Shown one piece after another: positions 1 to 10,499 of a stretch of DNA of 64,000 bases (positions are counted from its first letter, which is position 1; each line of letters starts with the position of its first letter). The notes below the pieces were generated by a model. That model had not been told where the DNA came from, ran no database searches, and saw nothing but the letters and a program-made list of their open reading frames with translations. This DNA is from Chionoecetes opilio. Taxonomy: Eukaryota > Arthropoda > Malacostraca > Decapoda > Majidae. The DNA is taken from the NCBI GenBank assembly GCA_016584305.1, contig JACEEZ010000005.1, positions 79,923-143,922 on the forward strand. The letters run 5' to 3'. Made by a program: the position numbers and the translations under genes.

Positions 1-257
1 TTGGAGGTATTTGGTACCTCGTCTTGGTATTTGTCATGCTTGGTTTTGTCTTTTATAAAGTTTTACAAGTAAAGGTTTGAATTTTAGTTTTTCTGATTTA
101 TCCATTATCCAGGAATTACTATTGTTAGTTATCAAAATTTGAATTATTATATTTATTCATCCTATTCATATTCCTACCAATTTATCAATTGTTTCCACTC
201 ATCAAAGCTTTCGGCAAATGTTTTAATCCAGTTTCTCTCTTTTTATATATATATATA

Positions 258-580
258 TTTTTTACATTTGTGCCTATAGCGCCTGTAGGCAGTGACCTCC
301 AGGGCTCGGATGGCAGGCCCTGGTTCACTTGAGGGCTGTGATGGTTGGCGCAGACAGGATTTTTATAGCGACGCCTGTGATTAGCGGCTCATGCCGCTCC
401 CCTGTGTCCTCTGATGCATTCGCAATCGAAGACCAAGTTAATGGGCAGCATGTGGGTATTCTTAGGTCACTCGACGGTGCAGAAGGATTTCAAGTGGATT
501 CTTGTTTTCATCGGGGATCGAACTTGGGTCACCGAGAACGCCACTCGGAGACGCTAACCACTCTGCTACCGCCTCCCTCC
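258..580 (-). mobile_element. tRNA-derived SINE, family A, copy 1
   Basis: Read on the - strand, it opens with a tRNA-like head: a box A-type segment TAGCNNAGTGGTTAGCG and a box B-type segment GTTCGATCCCCG. A conserved body follows and ends in an A/T-rich tail next to a TA run. The same unit recurs at 18455, 29667 and 44625. This copy is diverged and has small internal deletions. Open frames across it are not genes. Confidence 0.8.
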
Positions 581-914
581 ATGGTAGCTACTTGGTGTTT
601 TAGATTTGAGGAAACAGGTCCATTACCCCACGTCCCGCCAACAGGCAGATTCAACTAAACAGTAGTCGTTCTCTCTCTAGTAGAGAGTGAGATGAAATAG
701 AGCGAGGAATATACGAGACTGTAAGTAACGAAAATGTGAAGAGGATTAGTCCTGTCCTAAATACATAAGAGGAAGGACAACCAACATACAGGTTAATCCC
801 AATCCCTTCACATTAGCAGTGCATGATGAAGAAGGAATACTTAGTTCACAAAGTTGACGAACACAGGCTCTGCACAGGCGAGCGTAGTTACGCCACCAGC
901 CACACTCTATGCCG

Positions 915-1046
915 CACCACCAGGCCAAGATAGCCAGCCACTGTTAAGTACAACACAGCACCACCAGGCCAAGATAGCCAGCCACTGTTAAGTACAACAC
1001 AGCACCACCAGGCCAAGATAGCCAGCCACTGTTAAGTACAACACAG
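915..1046. repeat. 44-bp tandem repeat, three units
   Basis: A 44-bp unit starting CACCACCAGGCC and ending AACACAG occurs three times head to tail (starts at 915, 959 and 1003) with almost no divergence, so the expansion is probably recent. It lies upstream of GPCR exon 1. No coding function is seen. Confidence 0.85.
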
Positions 1047-1392
1047 GTGCGCAAGACAAGATGGTGAAGAAATGTCCTGAATACTTACTGCTTGAATTTA
1101 AATATTTCCATGACAGGCAAATCGTGTTCTGTTCAGTTATCAATAACACAAATGAGATGTATAATTCGAAAGAATAATTGAAAGAAAAAAGACTGAAAGC
1201 TCGAGAGGTTATCAGCAGCAGGACGTCACACAGCATCCGCCGCCAAGGCCTCAGAGCTTGACTTACAGGTTGGCTGGCGCCGGGCAGACTCACTTTCCAA
1301 CATCAAATAACCTGTATCATTAAAAAAAAAATCCTTTTCTAATTGTTATGCATGCTTGACTCGGTGCTGCGTTGAAGGAAAGTACACTGAAG

Positions 1393-1477
1393 ATGGCGGT
1401 GACTGAGACTTACAGCGCGGAGCTGCTGGGCGTCACCGCCGCCGGCGCCTTCTTGATCTCCATTGTTGGCACGGCAG
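1393..1477 (+). CDS. Rhodopsin-like GPCR, exon 1 (start of TM1)
   Basis: An ATG at 1393 opens 28 codons that run from a short polar N-terminus into a hydrophobic stretch (AAGAFLISIVGTAG). The exon ends in a good donor (CAG|GTGAGC) in phase 1, within a glycine codon. In class A receptors that Gly normally precedes the conserved Asn of TM1, so the break falls mid-TM1. The GC-rich context differs from the surrounding repeats. It is joined to the later receptor exons by strand, order and topology only. No transcript evidence is available and the link to 12144-16093 is inference. The start is the first in-frame ATG after an A/T-rich upstream stretch. Confidence 0.55.
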
Positions 1478-1503
1478 GTGAGCTTGTGCCTATCACTCAT
1501 TTC

Positions 1504-1504
<1 letters not shown>

Positions 1505-1594
<90 letters not shown>
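1505..1594. repeat. (CA)n microsatellite
   Basis: About 45 uninterrupted CA units begin 27 bases after the exon 1 donor. The CVCVCV- and THTHTH-type open frames here are translation artefacts. Confidence 0.98.
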
Positions 1595-1597
<3 letters not shown>

Positions 1598-1605
1598 GAA
1601 AACAC

Positions 1606-1876
1606 GTGTACATTACACTTGAGCTGCGTGGTCTATTGGTTTAGACTCCATGTCTGGCCATTCTGTGGTCACGCGTTCAATCCCCGCTCAATTCCGGGGA
1701 TTTTTCAGTGATAAAGGTGGGCAGTTATCGTCCTCCTTGAGCAAGGGGATGGTGTGTGTTTGGTGTGTGAGGTCCCAGCATTACCTAAGGGTCGGTCACT
1801 GTGAGCTCTAAGCACTTTCAGGGACGATAAAACTGGCGATCGCGAGTCCAGCTCGCGTGGGTAAGACCGTTGATGA

Positions 1877-1920
<44 letters not shown>
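1606..1920 (+). mobile_element. tRNA-derived SINE, family B, with (CA)n tail
   Basis: The head has a box A-type segment (TGGTCTATTGGTTTAGAC) and a box B-type segment (GCGTTCAATCCCC). The body contains a cCAGCATTACCTAAGGGTC-like core and ends in GATGAATTA followed by a (CA)n tail at about 1880-1920. Partial copies with the same body-to-CA junction follow at 1930 and 6640. The CA tail therefore seems to belong to the element. Confidence 0.7.
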
Positions 1921-1921
<1 letters not shown>

Positions 1922-1929
1922 CAACAAAA

Positions 1930-2129
1930 AAAACCACTGTCCTCCTTAAGCAAAGGGCTGGGTGTGTGTGGTCCCAGCATTACTCACAGATCGGTAATAA
2001 TGAGCTTTAAGCTCGCATGGTGGGTGAAACTGGTGATCGTAAGTCTGACTCGCGTGGACAAGAACATGGGTGAATGAGCACACACACAACACACACACAC
2101 CACATACACATACTGTGAGGACACATACT

Positions 2130-2173
<44 letters not shown>

Positions 2174-2205
2174 TACTGACACATACACACACACACACAC
2201 ACATC
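1930..2205 (+). mobile_element. SINE family B, 3' part, with interrupted CA tail
   Basis: It repeats the body of the 1606 copy (GTCCTCCTTAAGCAA, CCCAGCATTACT, GTGGACAAGAACATGG) without the tRNA head. It ends in a long CA tail broken by TACTGACA and TATACACATA variants. Confidence 0.65.
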
Positions 2206-2620
2206 TCGTTCGAGCCATAAGTAATTGTAAATAGTTTTGCTCTTATTTGTATATGAGTTTCCTCCTTTGTACATAACTTTGTTCTTTTACATTTTAATTT
2301 CTATATTCCGGTTTTGTAAGTTTGATTAATTGGAACCGGGCGGAAAAGTGATAACTCGATAACGGCTATATTTTGACAGCATTAAATCAGGAATGATGAA
2401 ATGGTCTGGACGATTACTTTAAAGAAAGAAGGTTGTTGTCCTCGTGGTTGGTGATAGGGAGAGCACAGCAGGTGTTGCGTAAGTACAGCTGAAGATCGCC
2501 AAGCTATGAAGGTTACAGTTGACTCATGGAAATAGAGGAGATAACAGCCCGCCAGTCCCTCTATTCCTCCTTCTATTCCTCAGAACGATTGGTTTCTTGG
2601 TATTGAAATATTTATCTGCT
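2206..2620. other. No gene seen
   Basis: A/T-rich unique-looking sequence between the SINE tail and the LINE 3' end. No convincing exon or repeat was recognised. Confidence 0.5.
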
Positions 2621-3296
2621 TATCAATCAATCAATCATTGGGGGCATACACCGGGGGGCGCGTCGCCTCGCCCACCCTACGACGCCACTCCCGGGGGTCA
2701 CCACGCGCGAGTTCCCATGCAGGCTCCTTTCCCATACCAAGCAGCTCTCGACAAGAAACATCACTTGCCCCCAGCCACGAGCCTTGTGGGCGCCCCCTTG
2801 GCCTCCTCCACGCGAATTGTCCCCTTACAGATACAACCCGATGAGAGGAATCGGTTTCAGGGTAGCGTGCCACATGCCCATATAGCCGAAGTTGGCGCTG
2901 ATGGGACTATGCAGGTAATAGGCCTCGATTCAGTCTCACGTGCAATCGCTGATTTGACACGTAATCATCCCAGCGATACTACCCATGATTCTGCGAAGAC
3001 ACTTTTTAACCAAAGGCATTGATTCGTCTCTTCAAGTCACTATTTAGTGTCCATGTCTCCAACCATAGAGTAAGACAGGGATCACAAGTGACTTGAAGAT
3101 CCGATTTTGTCCTTCTGCACAGGTACCGACAATGCCAAATACTCCCGCTGACAAATCCATAACACCGGGGCTATGCTAATCCGCCGTAAGACTTTTTGAC
3201 GTGGCCTGCCGTCATTAATGGACTGCGCTACCAAGGTATGTAAACTTTTCCAAGATCTCAATGTCCTCGCCACACGCATGAACAGACTGTACTGCT

Positions 3297-3907
3297 TCAT
3301 CTAGTAAGTCTCCAAACCACCTGGACCTTGGTCTTGAGCCAGGAGACCTCAAGTCCCAAAGGCTTTGCCTTATCGCGCAGCGCCTCGAGAGCCATCACCA
3401 GGACCTCCAGCGACTCAGCAAAGATTACTGCATCATCGGCAAAAACAAGATCAGTGATCTTGGTGTTGCCGACGGATGCTCCACAATCACTTTGATCTAC
3501 AACCTTGTCCAATACCCAGTCCATACAAGCGTTGAAAAGTGATGGGACAAGGACGCACCCTTGCCTCACTCCTGTATTCACAGGGAAGAAGATACACCTG
3601 CCCCACACTTCACAGCACTCTCAGTCCCAGAATACAGACCAGTTATCAAACCAATAGTCCTTGCAGGAATCCCTCGAAGTCGCAGAAGATCCCAAAGTGA
3701 CACACGATGCACTGAGTCAAATGCCTTCTTGAGATCAACATAGGCTGCAAGCATCGCCTGTTGAAACTCACGTTGGCGTTCCACCAGGACACGAAGCGCT
3801 AGGATACGGTCCGTTGTTGACTTACCAGGCGTGAACCCAGACTGCTGAGGTCTCTGATGCTTCACCAGATGACTGCGAATCCGTGTCAGCAATAGATGGG
3901 CAAGCAC
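3297..3907 (-). pseudogene. LINE reverse transcriptase domain (frameshifted)
   Basis: Two overlapping - strand frames together form a non-LTR reverse transcriptase core. The upstream frame (3578-3907) has SGFTPGKSTTDRI and then motif A as AAYVDLKKAFDSVHR, with the first catalytic Asp. The downstream frame (3297-3608) has the GVRQGCVL segment of motif B and then motif C as DLVFADDAVIF, with the catalytic Asp pair. A frameshift near 3590 separates the frames and the thumb region is broken again near 3300. It would copy element RNA at a nicked target in an intact element. Stops and frameshifts show that this copy is dead. Confidence 0.9.
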
Positions 3908-4095
3908 CTTGCCTGGTACACTGAGCAGTATAATATCGCATTAATTGTTGCAGTCCTGACGGTCCCCTTTCCCTTTCCAGATAGGGACTAGAATCACTAG
4001 AATCTCCTGAGAGACAGGTACCAGCCCCCTTTTCCAGTCAGGAGGAATGGTACCTGATTGCCACACGGCAGTCAGGACAGCATGCAACCCACGGA

Positions 4096-5222
4096 TCATG
4101 GCTTCGCCCCCAGCTTTGAGGAGCTCCAGGCACTGATATTACAAACACCAGCTGCCTTTTCACCCCTCAACTTTGCTACAGCCTCTCTGACTTCGTCAAG
4201 AGAGGGTGCGGTTTCGTCAATGGGAGGATCGGCATCCACTGCCTGTAACCCAGTGGTGTGAAGCTGCTCAGTTGGAGGGTCCACCGTGAACAACTCCCCA
4301 AAGTACTCAGCCCAACGAGCCATCTGCCCATCCATGTCCGACACGAGGCGCTCATCTGCTGTTCGAATAGCACTCGCCCGAGAAGGAGACTTGGAACGGA
4401 GCTTCTTCAGGGCTCGGTAGGCGGGTCGGAGGTCATTAGCATTCAAATGACCCTCGACATCCTCAGCGAGACTCCTGACATACGTCTCCTTGTCTCTCCT
4501 CAGGAGGGTTCTAGTCCGGCGTGACAGAGCCCTGTGCTGGTCCCGGTTCCCAGCCAGCCTGGCAGCGCGACTCTCCTCGATTTTCACCAGCGTCTCCGTC
4601 GAGACAAAACCACGCCTTGACCTCGGGCGCTCCCCAATACATTCCTTGGCAGCCTGTAGAGTTTCACGTTTGAAGGTATCCCACAGTTCTACAGGGTCCC
4701 CGAGAGCACCGAGCACATCAAACCGATTTGAGACTGCCACCGCATACTCATGAGCACATGTCAAGTCCTTCAGTTTCTCAAGATGAAACACAGTATGGTT
4801 ACCTCTTGAGATTCTTCTGGACTTGACATGAAGCTTAAGTGTAGCAACAACAAGTCTGTGATCTGTTCCAAAGAACTCAGCACTCCGGTAAACCCTGCAG
4901 TTCTGGAGGATCCTCCAACGAGTACTAACGAGGATGTGGTCGATCTCCTTAGCTACCCCTCCGGCATTACTATACTATGTCCAGCGGTGCAGCTCTGGCC
5001 TCTGATACCAAGAACCTGCAATTCTCAACCTTCTGGATCTTGCAAAGTTCAGAAGCAGAGAACTGTTGGTGCTTCTGGTACCGGAGCCATGGGGACCAAC
5101 ACATAACTCGTAGCCATCTCTCACAGTGCCAGTAGTAGCATTGAAGTCGCCCAAGACAATGAGTGTGGGCCCGAGGAGGACACTGGTCTAAAACAGAGTC
5201 GAGTTTGGCGTATCTGCTTATG
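4096..5222 (-). pseudogene. LINE endonuclease C-part and linker (broken)
   Basis: The - strand reading from about 5222 shows an endonuclease-type segment with LGDFNATTGT, then an EIDHILV segment and a TDHRLV segment. These match the late motifs of APE-like LINE endonucleases. After a frame change near 4800 an open frame (4791 to 4096) covers the linker up to the RT start (EVREAVAKLRGEKAAG). The N-terminal catalytic part of the endonuclease is absent because the element is 5' truncated. Confidence 0.82.
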
Positions 5223-5315
5223 ATGTTTGGAAAATTCTTTTTCTTTTTTATTCTTTCTCCTACTTCGCGACATTATCTTTATATTTTCTTTCTTCTTGAT
5301 AACATTATTATCCCC

Positions 5316-5364
<49 letters not shown>

Positions 5365-5374
5365 TCTCTCTTCA

Positions 5375-5458
<84 letters not shown>

Positions 5459-5508
5459 CTCTCGTCTCTCCTCTCTCTCTCTCTCTCCTCTCTCTCCTAC
5501 TCTTTACT
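5316..5508. repeat. (TC)n microsatellite, interrupted
   Basis: A long CT/TC tract with occasional extra T or G. The LSLSLS-type open frames across it are artefacts. Confidence 0.97.
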
Positions 5509-5509
5509 G

Positions 5510-5886
5510 CTTCTCTGTTCGTGACATATTTTTCTTTCTTTTTAATACCCATTATTATCATTATCTCCTTTTTCTCTTCTCTCTTTTCCTGTTCTCTTTC
5601 TCTTATTATTTTTTCTCTTTCATTCTCACCGTAATGGATTTGTAGCTTCCGTATTGTCTCACTGTCTCTCCTTCTCTATTTTTCTTATTTGAAAAGTATG
5701 TCTCTTCGTTACACTAATATTGTTTCTTCACTACGATCTCGTTCCATTTAATTTTCCTGTCTTTGAACGTAATGGATTTCTTATACTTATTTCTGTCTTT
5801 TTATTGTCTGTTATTTAAGAGCTGCACCGTTATACATCCATTTGACACTTCCTTCCATTAAATTTATATTCTGAATCCCTTCCCAG
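5510..5886. other. T-rich intergenic or intronic sequence
   Basis: A T-rich stretch that could be intronic to the GPCR. It ends in a good acceptor (CCCTTCCCAG) at 5886. No coding segment was seen inside it. Confidence 0.4.
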
Positions 5887-5979
5887 GAATTGTGCTGTTG
5901 GCTTTGTACCTGAGGCGAGTTCCACGCCTTCATTCAATCTCCGCCTGTTGCTCCCGTTGCGCCCCGTGCCTGTTCCTCG
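5887..5979 (+). CDS. Candidate GPCR exon 2 (end of TM1, ICL1)
   Basis: A strong acceptor with a pyrimidine tract (CCCTTCCCAG) precedes an open segment in the phase required by exon 1. It reads (G)IVLLALYLRRVPRLHSISA: a hydrophobic stretch and then a basic loop, as expected for the end of TM1 and the first intracellular loop. The conserved TM1 Asn would be Ile here, which is unusual. The 3' boundary is uncertain; a GT at 5980 is one option and the frame stays open somewhat further before a stop near 6030. Evidence is splice phase and topology only, so this could be a chance open segment. Confidence 0.4.
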
Positions 5980-6097
5980 GTGCCTACACAGCAGCTTTGG
6001 CGCATCCTCATTCCGGAAAAATATGGCTTTCTTTTTTCGGCTTCCGCTAGCCAGTGCACATCCCCCTCTGTGCCTGGCCTTAACAGTAGGAGAAGGA

Positions 6098-6122
6098 AGG
6101 AATGAGAGAGAGAGAGAGAAGA

Positions 6123-6178
<56 letters not shown>

Positions 6179-6192
6179 GAGAAGAGAGAGAG
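6098..6192. repeat. (GA)n microsatellite
   Basis: GA units with AAG/GGA interruptions. Confidence 0.97.
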
Positions 6193-6639
6193 ATCTTACA
6201 TCGTACCTGCATTTTACAATAAGAGAAGGCATTATATTGCCGCATAATACCGCCTCATGTACGCATTTCTAAGTTTGTGTATTTTCAACCAAAATGGATC
6301 TACAGTAAGACCTTATATCATTTGCACCATTCCTCTGAATCATTCATAATTTTCATGAATCTCATGACCTAGTGTTGCTGCGTTTCAACGGTTTTTTTTT
6401 CCTGAATCCTGACCTATTTTTTTTTAGCGTATTATCTGAATAAATTATACATTATTAACCAACATAGTTTTCCTCAAGACATGCGGGACCTTTAACCTCC
6501 TATTAAGTTTCTCATGCTTAAGTTTCTCCAAACCTCCCCCCCCCCCCCTAAACAACCTGTGTGTCAGATTGAAGCATTTCCGCTGTCTTTCAAACTCGCA
6601 ATTCAGCCCCGTGAGCGTGGATTCCGCTGACGCCATATG

Positions 6640-6786
6640 TACTTTCCTCCCTGAACAAGGAGGGATTGTGTGCTGGTTGGTCTAGTTACCTAAAGATAGG
6701 TCACTATGAACACTAAGCTCTTTCCGGAAGGGTAATAATAGATGGTGATCGCGTTTTCAGTGCGAATAGTCAAGATCGTGGGCGAA

Positions 6787-6826
<40 letters not shown>
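6640..6826 (+). mobile_element. SINE family B, 3' part, with CA tail
   Basis: The body matches the 1606 and 1930 copies (CTAAAGATAGGTCACTATGA, GATGGTGATCGCG, GGGCGAATCA) and ends in a pure CA tail at 6789-6826. The tail is the target of the next element. Confidence 0.65.
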
Positions 6827-6829
<3 letters not shown>

Positions 6830-6830
<1 letters not shown>

Positions 6831-7012
6831 GGCGTTTTCTGCGGGGATCCTGTTTGCAACCGAAATTTTTTCGGTTGCTCAAATTTCGATCCCTGTTCAA
6901 CCATCCAGGGAAGATGATTGGCCCTACCCGCAATCATTTGTTGTTGTTGTTGTGACCGTTTGCAATAGAAAATTTTCCGATTGCAACAAAAAATCCCCAG
7001 CAGAAAACGCCT
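6830..7012. mobile_element. 183-bp MITE with TAA target duplication
   Basis: The ends are inverted: AGGCGTTTTCTGC on the left and GCAGAAAACGCCT on the right. TAA flanks both sides (6827-6829 and 7013-7015). A three-base TWA-type duplication fits PIF/Harbinger-like non-autonomous elements. A second internal inverted pair is made by TTGCAACCGAAA and its partner near 6975. It lies inside a CA tail. Confidence 0.75.
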
Positions 7013-7168
7013 TAAGAAAACACATTTTGGCTGGAAGAGGATTCGGTCGGCGGATTTGGGCGAATTTAGAAATGGGAACTGGCGATATGACAGTCCATGA
7101 CCTGGCAACTCGATCACACACACACACACACACACACACACGCTCACGCATTGTTCCCCGAGCCGTCA

Positions 7169-7606
7169 CTGGGAGGCAGGGCATGTAGTTCGTTACGGTA
7201 CGGTACGAAATTACGGTACGGTACGGTAATTTAAGGGCTAAAAGTACGGTTCGATATTACGGTTCGATAAATTTCTTCAAGTTCGGTACAGTACGAAAGT
7301 TCGATATTTATTTCCGTACTTATATCGAACCATTTTCGTACCCAGCAGTATGGATGGTAGGCTACCATCCATACTGTCTATTAAACTTCATGTATATCTA
7401 TGTGTAAAAATCACTTGACTTCACCCCAGCTCAGGGACCAGGGGGCAGGGACTCAAGGAGCGGGAGTTGACCCCTTTAACACCACCGTGTGACCTCATTA
7501 CCAGGGAAGAATTTTTCATCCAGTACCTGGGGTCCTGGGACTCCTGGGGATAATGATTAATAGTTCAACAGGCCATGTGTCTAGTTCCTATCTACCTTAA
7601 TACATA

Positions 7607-7649
<43 letters not shown>

Positions 7650-8139
7650 CCTCACTTCAACCTCGTTAATGGTCACTGGTAATGGAAGAGCGAGTAAGTG
7701 AGGGCGTGAGTAGGTGAGGGCGTGGGTGGGTGGGTGAGTAAAGGCGTGGGTGGATTCGTGAATAAGTGAAGAGTGTGGGTGGGTGAAGGAGTGAGTGGGT
7801 TGGAGGGGTGTTGAAAAAATGAGTGTGGGCGTGGATGGGGTAGTGAGTAAGAGAGTGAGGGCGTGGGTGGATGGGCGGATAGAGGATTGAGAGTGAGCGA
7901 AAATTGACCCCATTAATTAAGTAACACCACCGTGTGACTTCATTAGCTAGGTAGAATTTCTGCCGAAAAAATAGAATTTCTCACTGAAAAAAAGACATGC
8001 AGAAGAATATAAGAAACTCTTGGATGATGCAAGTAACAATGCAACTCGAAAAAGAGAGAGAAAAAATATTTCCAACTATTTACCCTATACCCTACTATAC
8101 TATACTACTATACTGCTATACTATACCCTAATTTAGGTG

Positions 8140-8173
<34 letters not shown>

Positions 8174-8490
8174 ATATATATATTGTTTGTAGTATATAGA
8201 GATAAATGGGTAGAAGTTACTATATGTTGTATGTACCTGTAAAAGTATGTGTATATTAATCACAATTGAAAATGATTAGTAATTTTGTCAATTATTGATT
8301 TTCTTTATGAAAGTCAATTTTTTTTAAGTACGAAAAGTAGTTCGAAATTACGGTACGGAAATTAATCGTACTAGTACGGTACGATACAAATATTCAGGTA
8401 CGGAACGGAATTACGGTACTGTATTTATCTGAGGTACGAATTACCAAAAATATTACCGTACCGTACCGTACTACATGCCCTGCTGGGAGG
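7169..8490. mobile_element. Non-autonomous hAT element with 8-bp TSD
   Basis: The element spans 7177-8482 and is flanked by the perfect 8-bp duplication CTGGGAGG (7169-7176 and 8483-8490). Its ends are CAGGGCATGTAGT and the exact complement ACTACATGCCCTG. Inside each end lie short repeats of TACGG/CGGTACGG facing each other. The interior holds a (TA)n tract at about 7608-7645, a GTGGGTGAGTAAGGGCG-type minisatellite at about 7683-7900, and a second (TA)n run at about 8142-8184. No transposase frame is present, so it would need an autonomous hAT for movement. Confidence 0.9.
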
Positions 8491-8857
8491 GCACGCTCGC
8501 TCCGTGTTTACCTCGCTAGGCAGTAGACATTCCCACCCATGGAAAGTTTTGCTGCTGGTGTTTCTCGAGTTTCTGCCAGCACCTCTGCCCTTGTTAGAGT
8601 CACTTCACAGAACCCAAGGCGAACCCTGAAGGTTGGGTGCGTAGGCCCATTATATGAGGGGGTCCCTTAGAGGGGTACTGGAAAGGTCTGTGGAGAGGGG
8701 CCGCAGGGACTCTTGATAGGTCAGACTCAGTACCGAGTGGGGCAGCGTAAGGGCTGGTACGACGCCGTTTAGACGGTGGCCAGTTTAGCCCTCCTGACGC
8801 TGTAGGATAGTTGCTGAACGAGTTTACCATCCCCCGTCAGGTAGATGTGTTTTTGCC

Positions 8858-9263
8858 TTTGTGGCCAGTGGCGTACCTAAGGGGGGGGCGAGGGGGGGCT
8901 GTTTGAAATCGCCCCCCGGGCCCCCAAGAGAGGGGGGCCCCCAAATGCATCAATCAATCAAACAACACTCCTGTGATCCTCTACAAACTTGGCTTAAACT
9001 CCTTGGGGTTTGTGTTTAATTTGATCTGTATCTTTTGACTACCATCATAGGCTTTTTAATTCGGATTAAAAAGGATTTATGGGCATTGAAAGAAGTCTCA
9101 GAAAGTGTCAAAATACACCAAAATATGTTAATTTTCCAAAAATTTCCCGAAACCCCTCAGCTGGTTGCCTCCCCCCCAAAAACACCTGCAAAATTTAGAG
9201 GGGGCCCCTCCAGAAAGTAAGCCCCCGGCCCCCCAAATGTCTAGCTACGCCCCTGTTTGTGGC
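8858..9263. mobile_element. 390-bp hAT-type MITE with 8-bp TSD
   Basis: The element at 8866-9255 begins CAGTGGCGTACC and ends with the inverted match GCTACGCCCCTG. It is flanked by the perfect duplication TTTGTGGC (8858-8865 and 9256-9263). Poly-G and poly-C stretches near the ends add to the inverted pairing. Related ends (CAGTGGCGTAGC) occur at 44421 and 59022. Confidence 0.92.
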
Positions 9264-9344
9264 AGTCTGTTTTTGTTAGGTTTTTATTAAGCTTTGTTTC
9301 TGCCTCGTGCAGCCTTGGGTTGTAGGCGTTATTTTCCGAGTCAT

Positions 9345-10419
9345 GCCCCACTCTAACGGCATGGCCAAGTTCCAATCTCCTCGCCCTTCGTCAGGAGGGG
9401 AACTATCGCCCAGTGATAGATCAGTGAAGCATGCATCGAACCACCCTCGCATGACAAGACAATCTGTTGCTGCACACTGCCTCTCTCCTGTCGTCACCGC
9501 CGCTCCTACTCCTGCCCCTCACCCTGGCAAGACCCCTGCTCGCCCTAGCTCCTCCAAGAAAGCTGCTGCTACCCGTGCTTCCACTTCTGCTGATTGCCCT
9601 GAACCTTTCAAGGATAATACTGCTGCCTCTGCTTCGAACCACCCTCGCAAATCTAAACTAATCTGATGCTTCGATCCGCCGATCTTCTGACGCTGTCGTT
9701 ATTACTGTTCGCACTGCACGCCCTGGCTCGACCCCTGCTCGATCTGGAGCTGCTACAAAGACTCCTGCTGCCCCTGCTTCCTTTTCTACTGGTTCAGTTA
9801 ATACTGGTTCAGGCTCAACGAAACGCTCCCGCACCCACGACCTGTCCTCGGCCAGTTCTACCTCCTCCATTCACTCCACCAACCCTGCCCTTTTGTCGGC
9901 CCCGACCCCGTCAAACAAGCACCGACGTATCCATGAGCCTATTGAAGTTGATGATAACACTGCCTCCTCTAGTACCGAGGATGATGACTGACTTCATCTT
10001 AGTAGAGAGCAGGAACACAAAGAAAGGGCGTCCCCATGTCGTCAATGCTCCAACTACTGACGCCCACCAGACCCCTCCCTCTTTCAACGCAGCCAATGCT
10101 GATTCCGCTTCAATCCCGCCATACAGCCCATGCCCACAGCCTCCCCGTCGCGAGCCCCATTCAGTGTCTGTGTCATCCTCTCCTCATCAGGGCTTTTCTT
10201 TCCCGGCTTTTCGGGTACCACGGCAACAAGGCTTTCGACACCAACTTCGATGCCGTGGCAGCGCTGGAAGAAACTTTCCCGGACTTGAAAGTTCACAACC
10301 TGGTAGGGACGGATCTGTCGTCCGTTTTGGTGCCGCTGGACGAGGAGTCCTTCCTGCTACTGGAGGACACCGCCTTAGATCTGGATGCTCCTGTAAAATT
10401 AATCAAACTTGACCCATAG
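9345..10419 (+). pseudogene. Retroelement ORF1-like protein, frameshifted
   Basis: Consecutive + strand frames give a low-complexity Ala/Pro/Ser/Thr-rich N-terminal half and then an acidic hydrophobic C-terminal block (GNKAFDTNFDAVAALEETFP to about 10419). It continues past a stop as an IVMGYPLRLP-type segment near 10435. Such proteins are typical of nucleic-acid-binding ORF1 products of arthropod non-LTR elements. No zinc knuckles were seen. Frame changes near 9660, 9990 and 10200 and several stops make it a pseudogene. The reading is inference from composition and frame order. Confidence 0.45.
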
Positions 10420-10499
10420 ACAAAGTTGACCAAAGCAATAGTCATGGGGTACCCCCTACGCCTGCCCCCCGCCTTGAAGGTTTGAAGCAACTAGCTTTG

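Larger units (their letters stand above)
2622..5225 (-). mobile_element. 5'-truncated LINE (endonuclease + RT), copy 1
   Basis: Read on the - strand it carries the end of an AP-like endonuclease, a linker, a reverse transcriptase and a C-terminal region. Its 3' end is a short (TGAT)n run at about 2622-2635. Two other copies on the + strand share this 3' end. The 5' side stops at the A/T-rich sequence before the (TC)n tract near 5300, so most of the endonuclease is missing. Several frameshifts make it inactive. The clade is not assigned; the layout fits an EN-RT single-ORF non-LTR element. Confidence 0.9.
8560..10495 (+). mobile_element. Non-LTR retrotransposon 5' region with ORF1 remnant
   Basis: GC-rich sequence unlike its neighbours carries a 5'UTR-like segment (8580-9340) and a broken ORF1 (9345-10420). 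It is interrupted at 8866-9255 by a small hAT MITE. No RT follows directly: sequence downstream of about 10495 belongs to a reversed hAT remnant. Assignment to a jockey-like element is by general resemblance only. Confidence 0.55.

Noticed and set aside
9658..10296. Minus-strand frames opposite the ORF1 remnant
   Set aside because: They are G/C-rich shadow frames of the + strand coding sequence with no recognisable motif.
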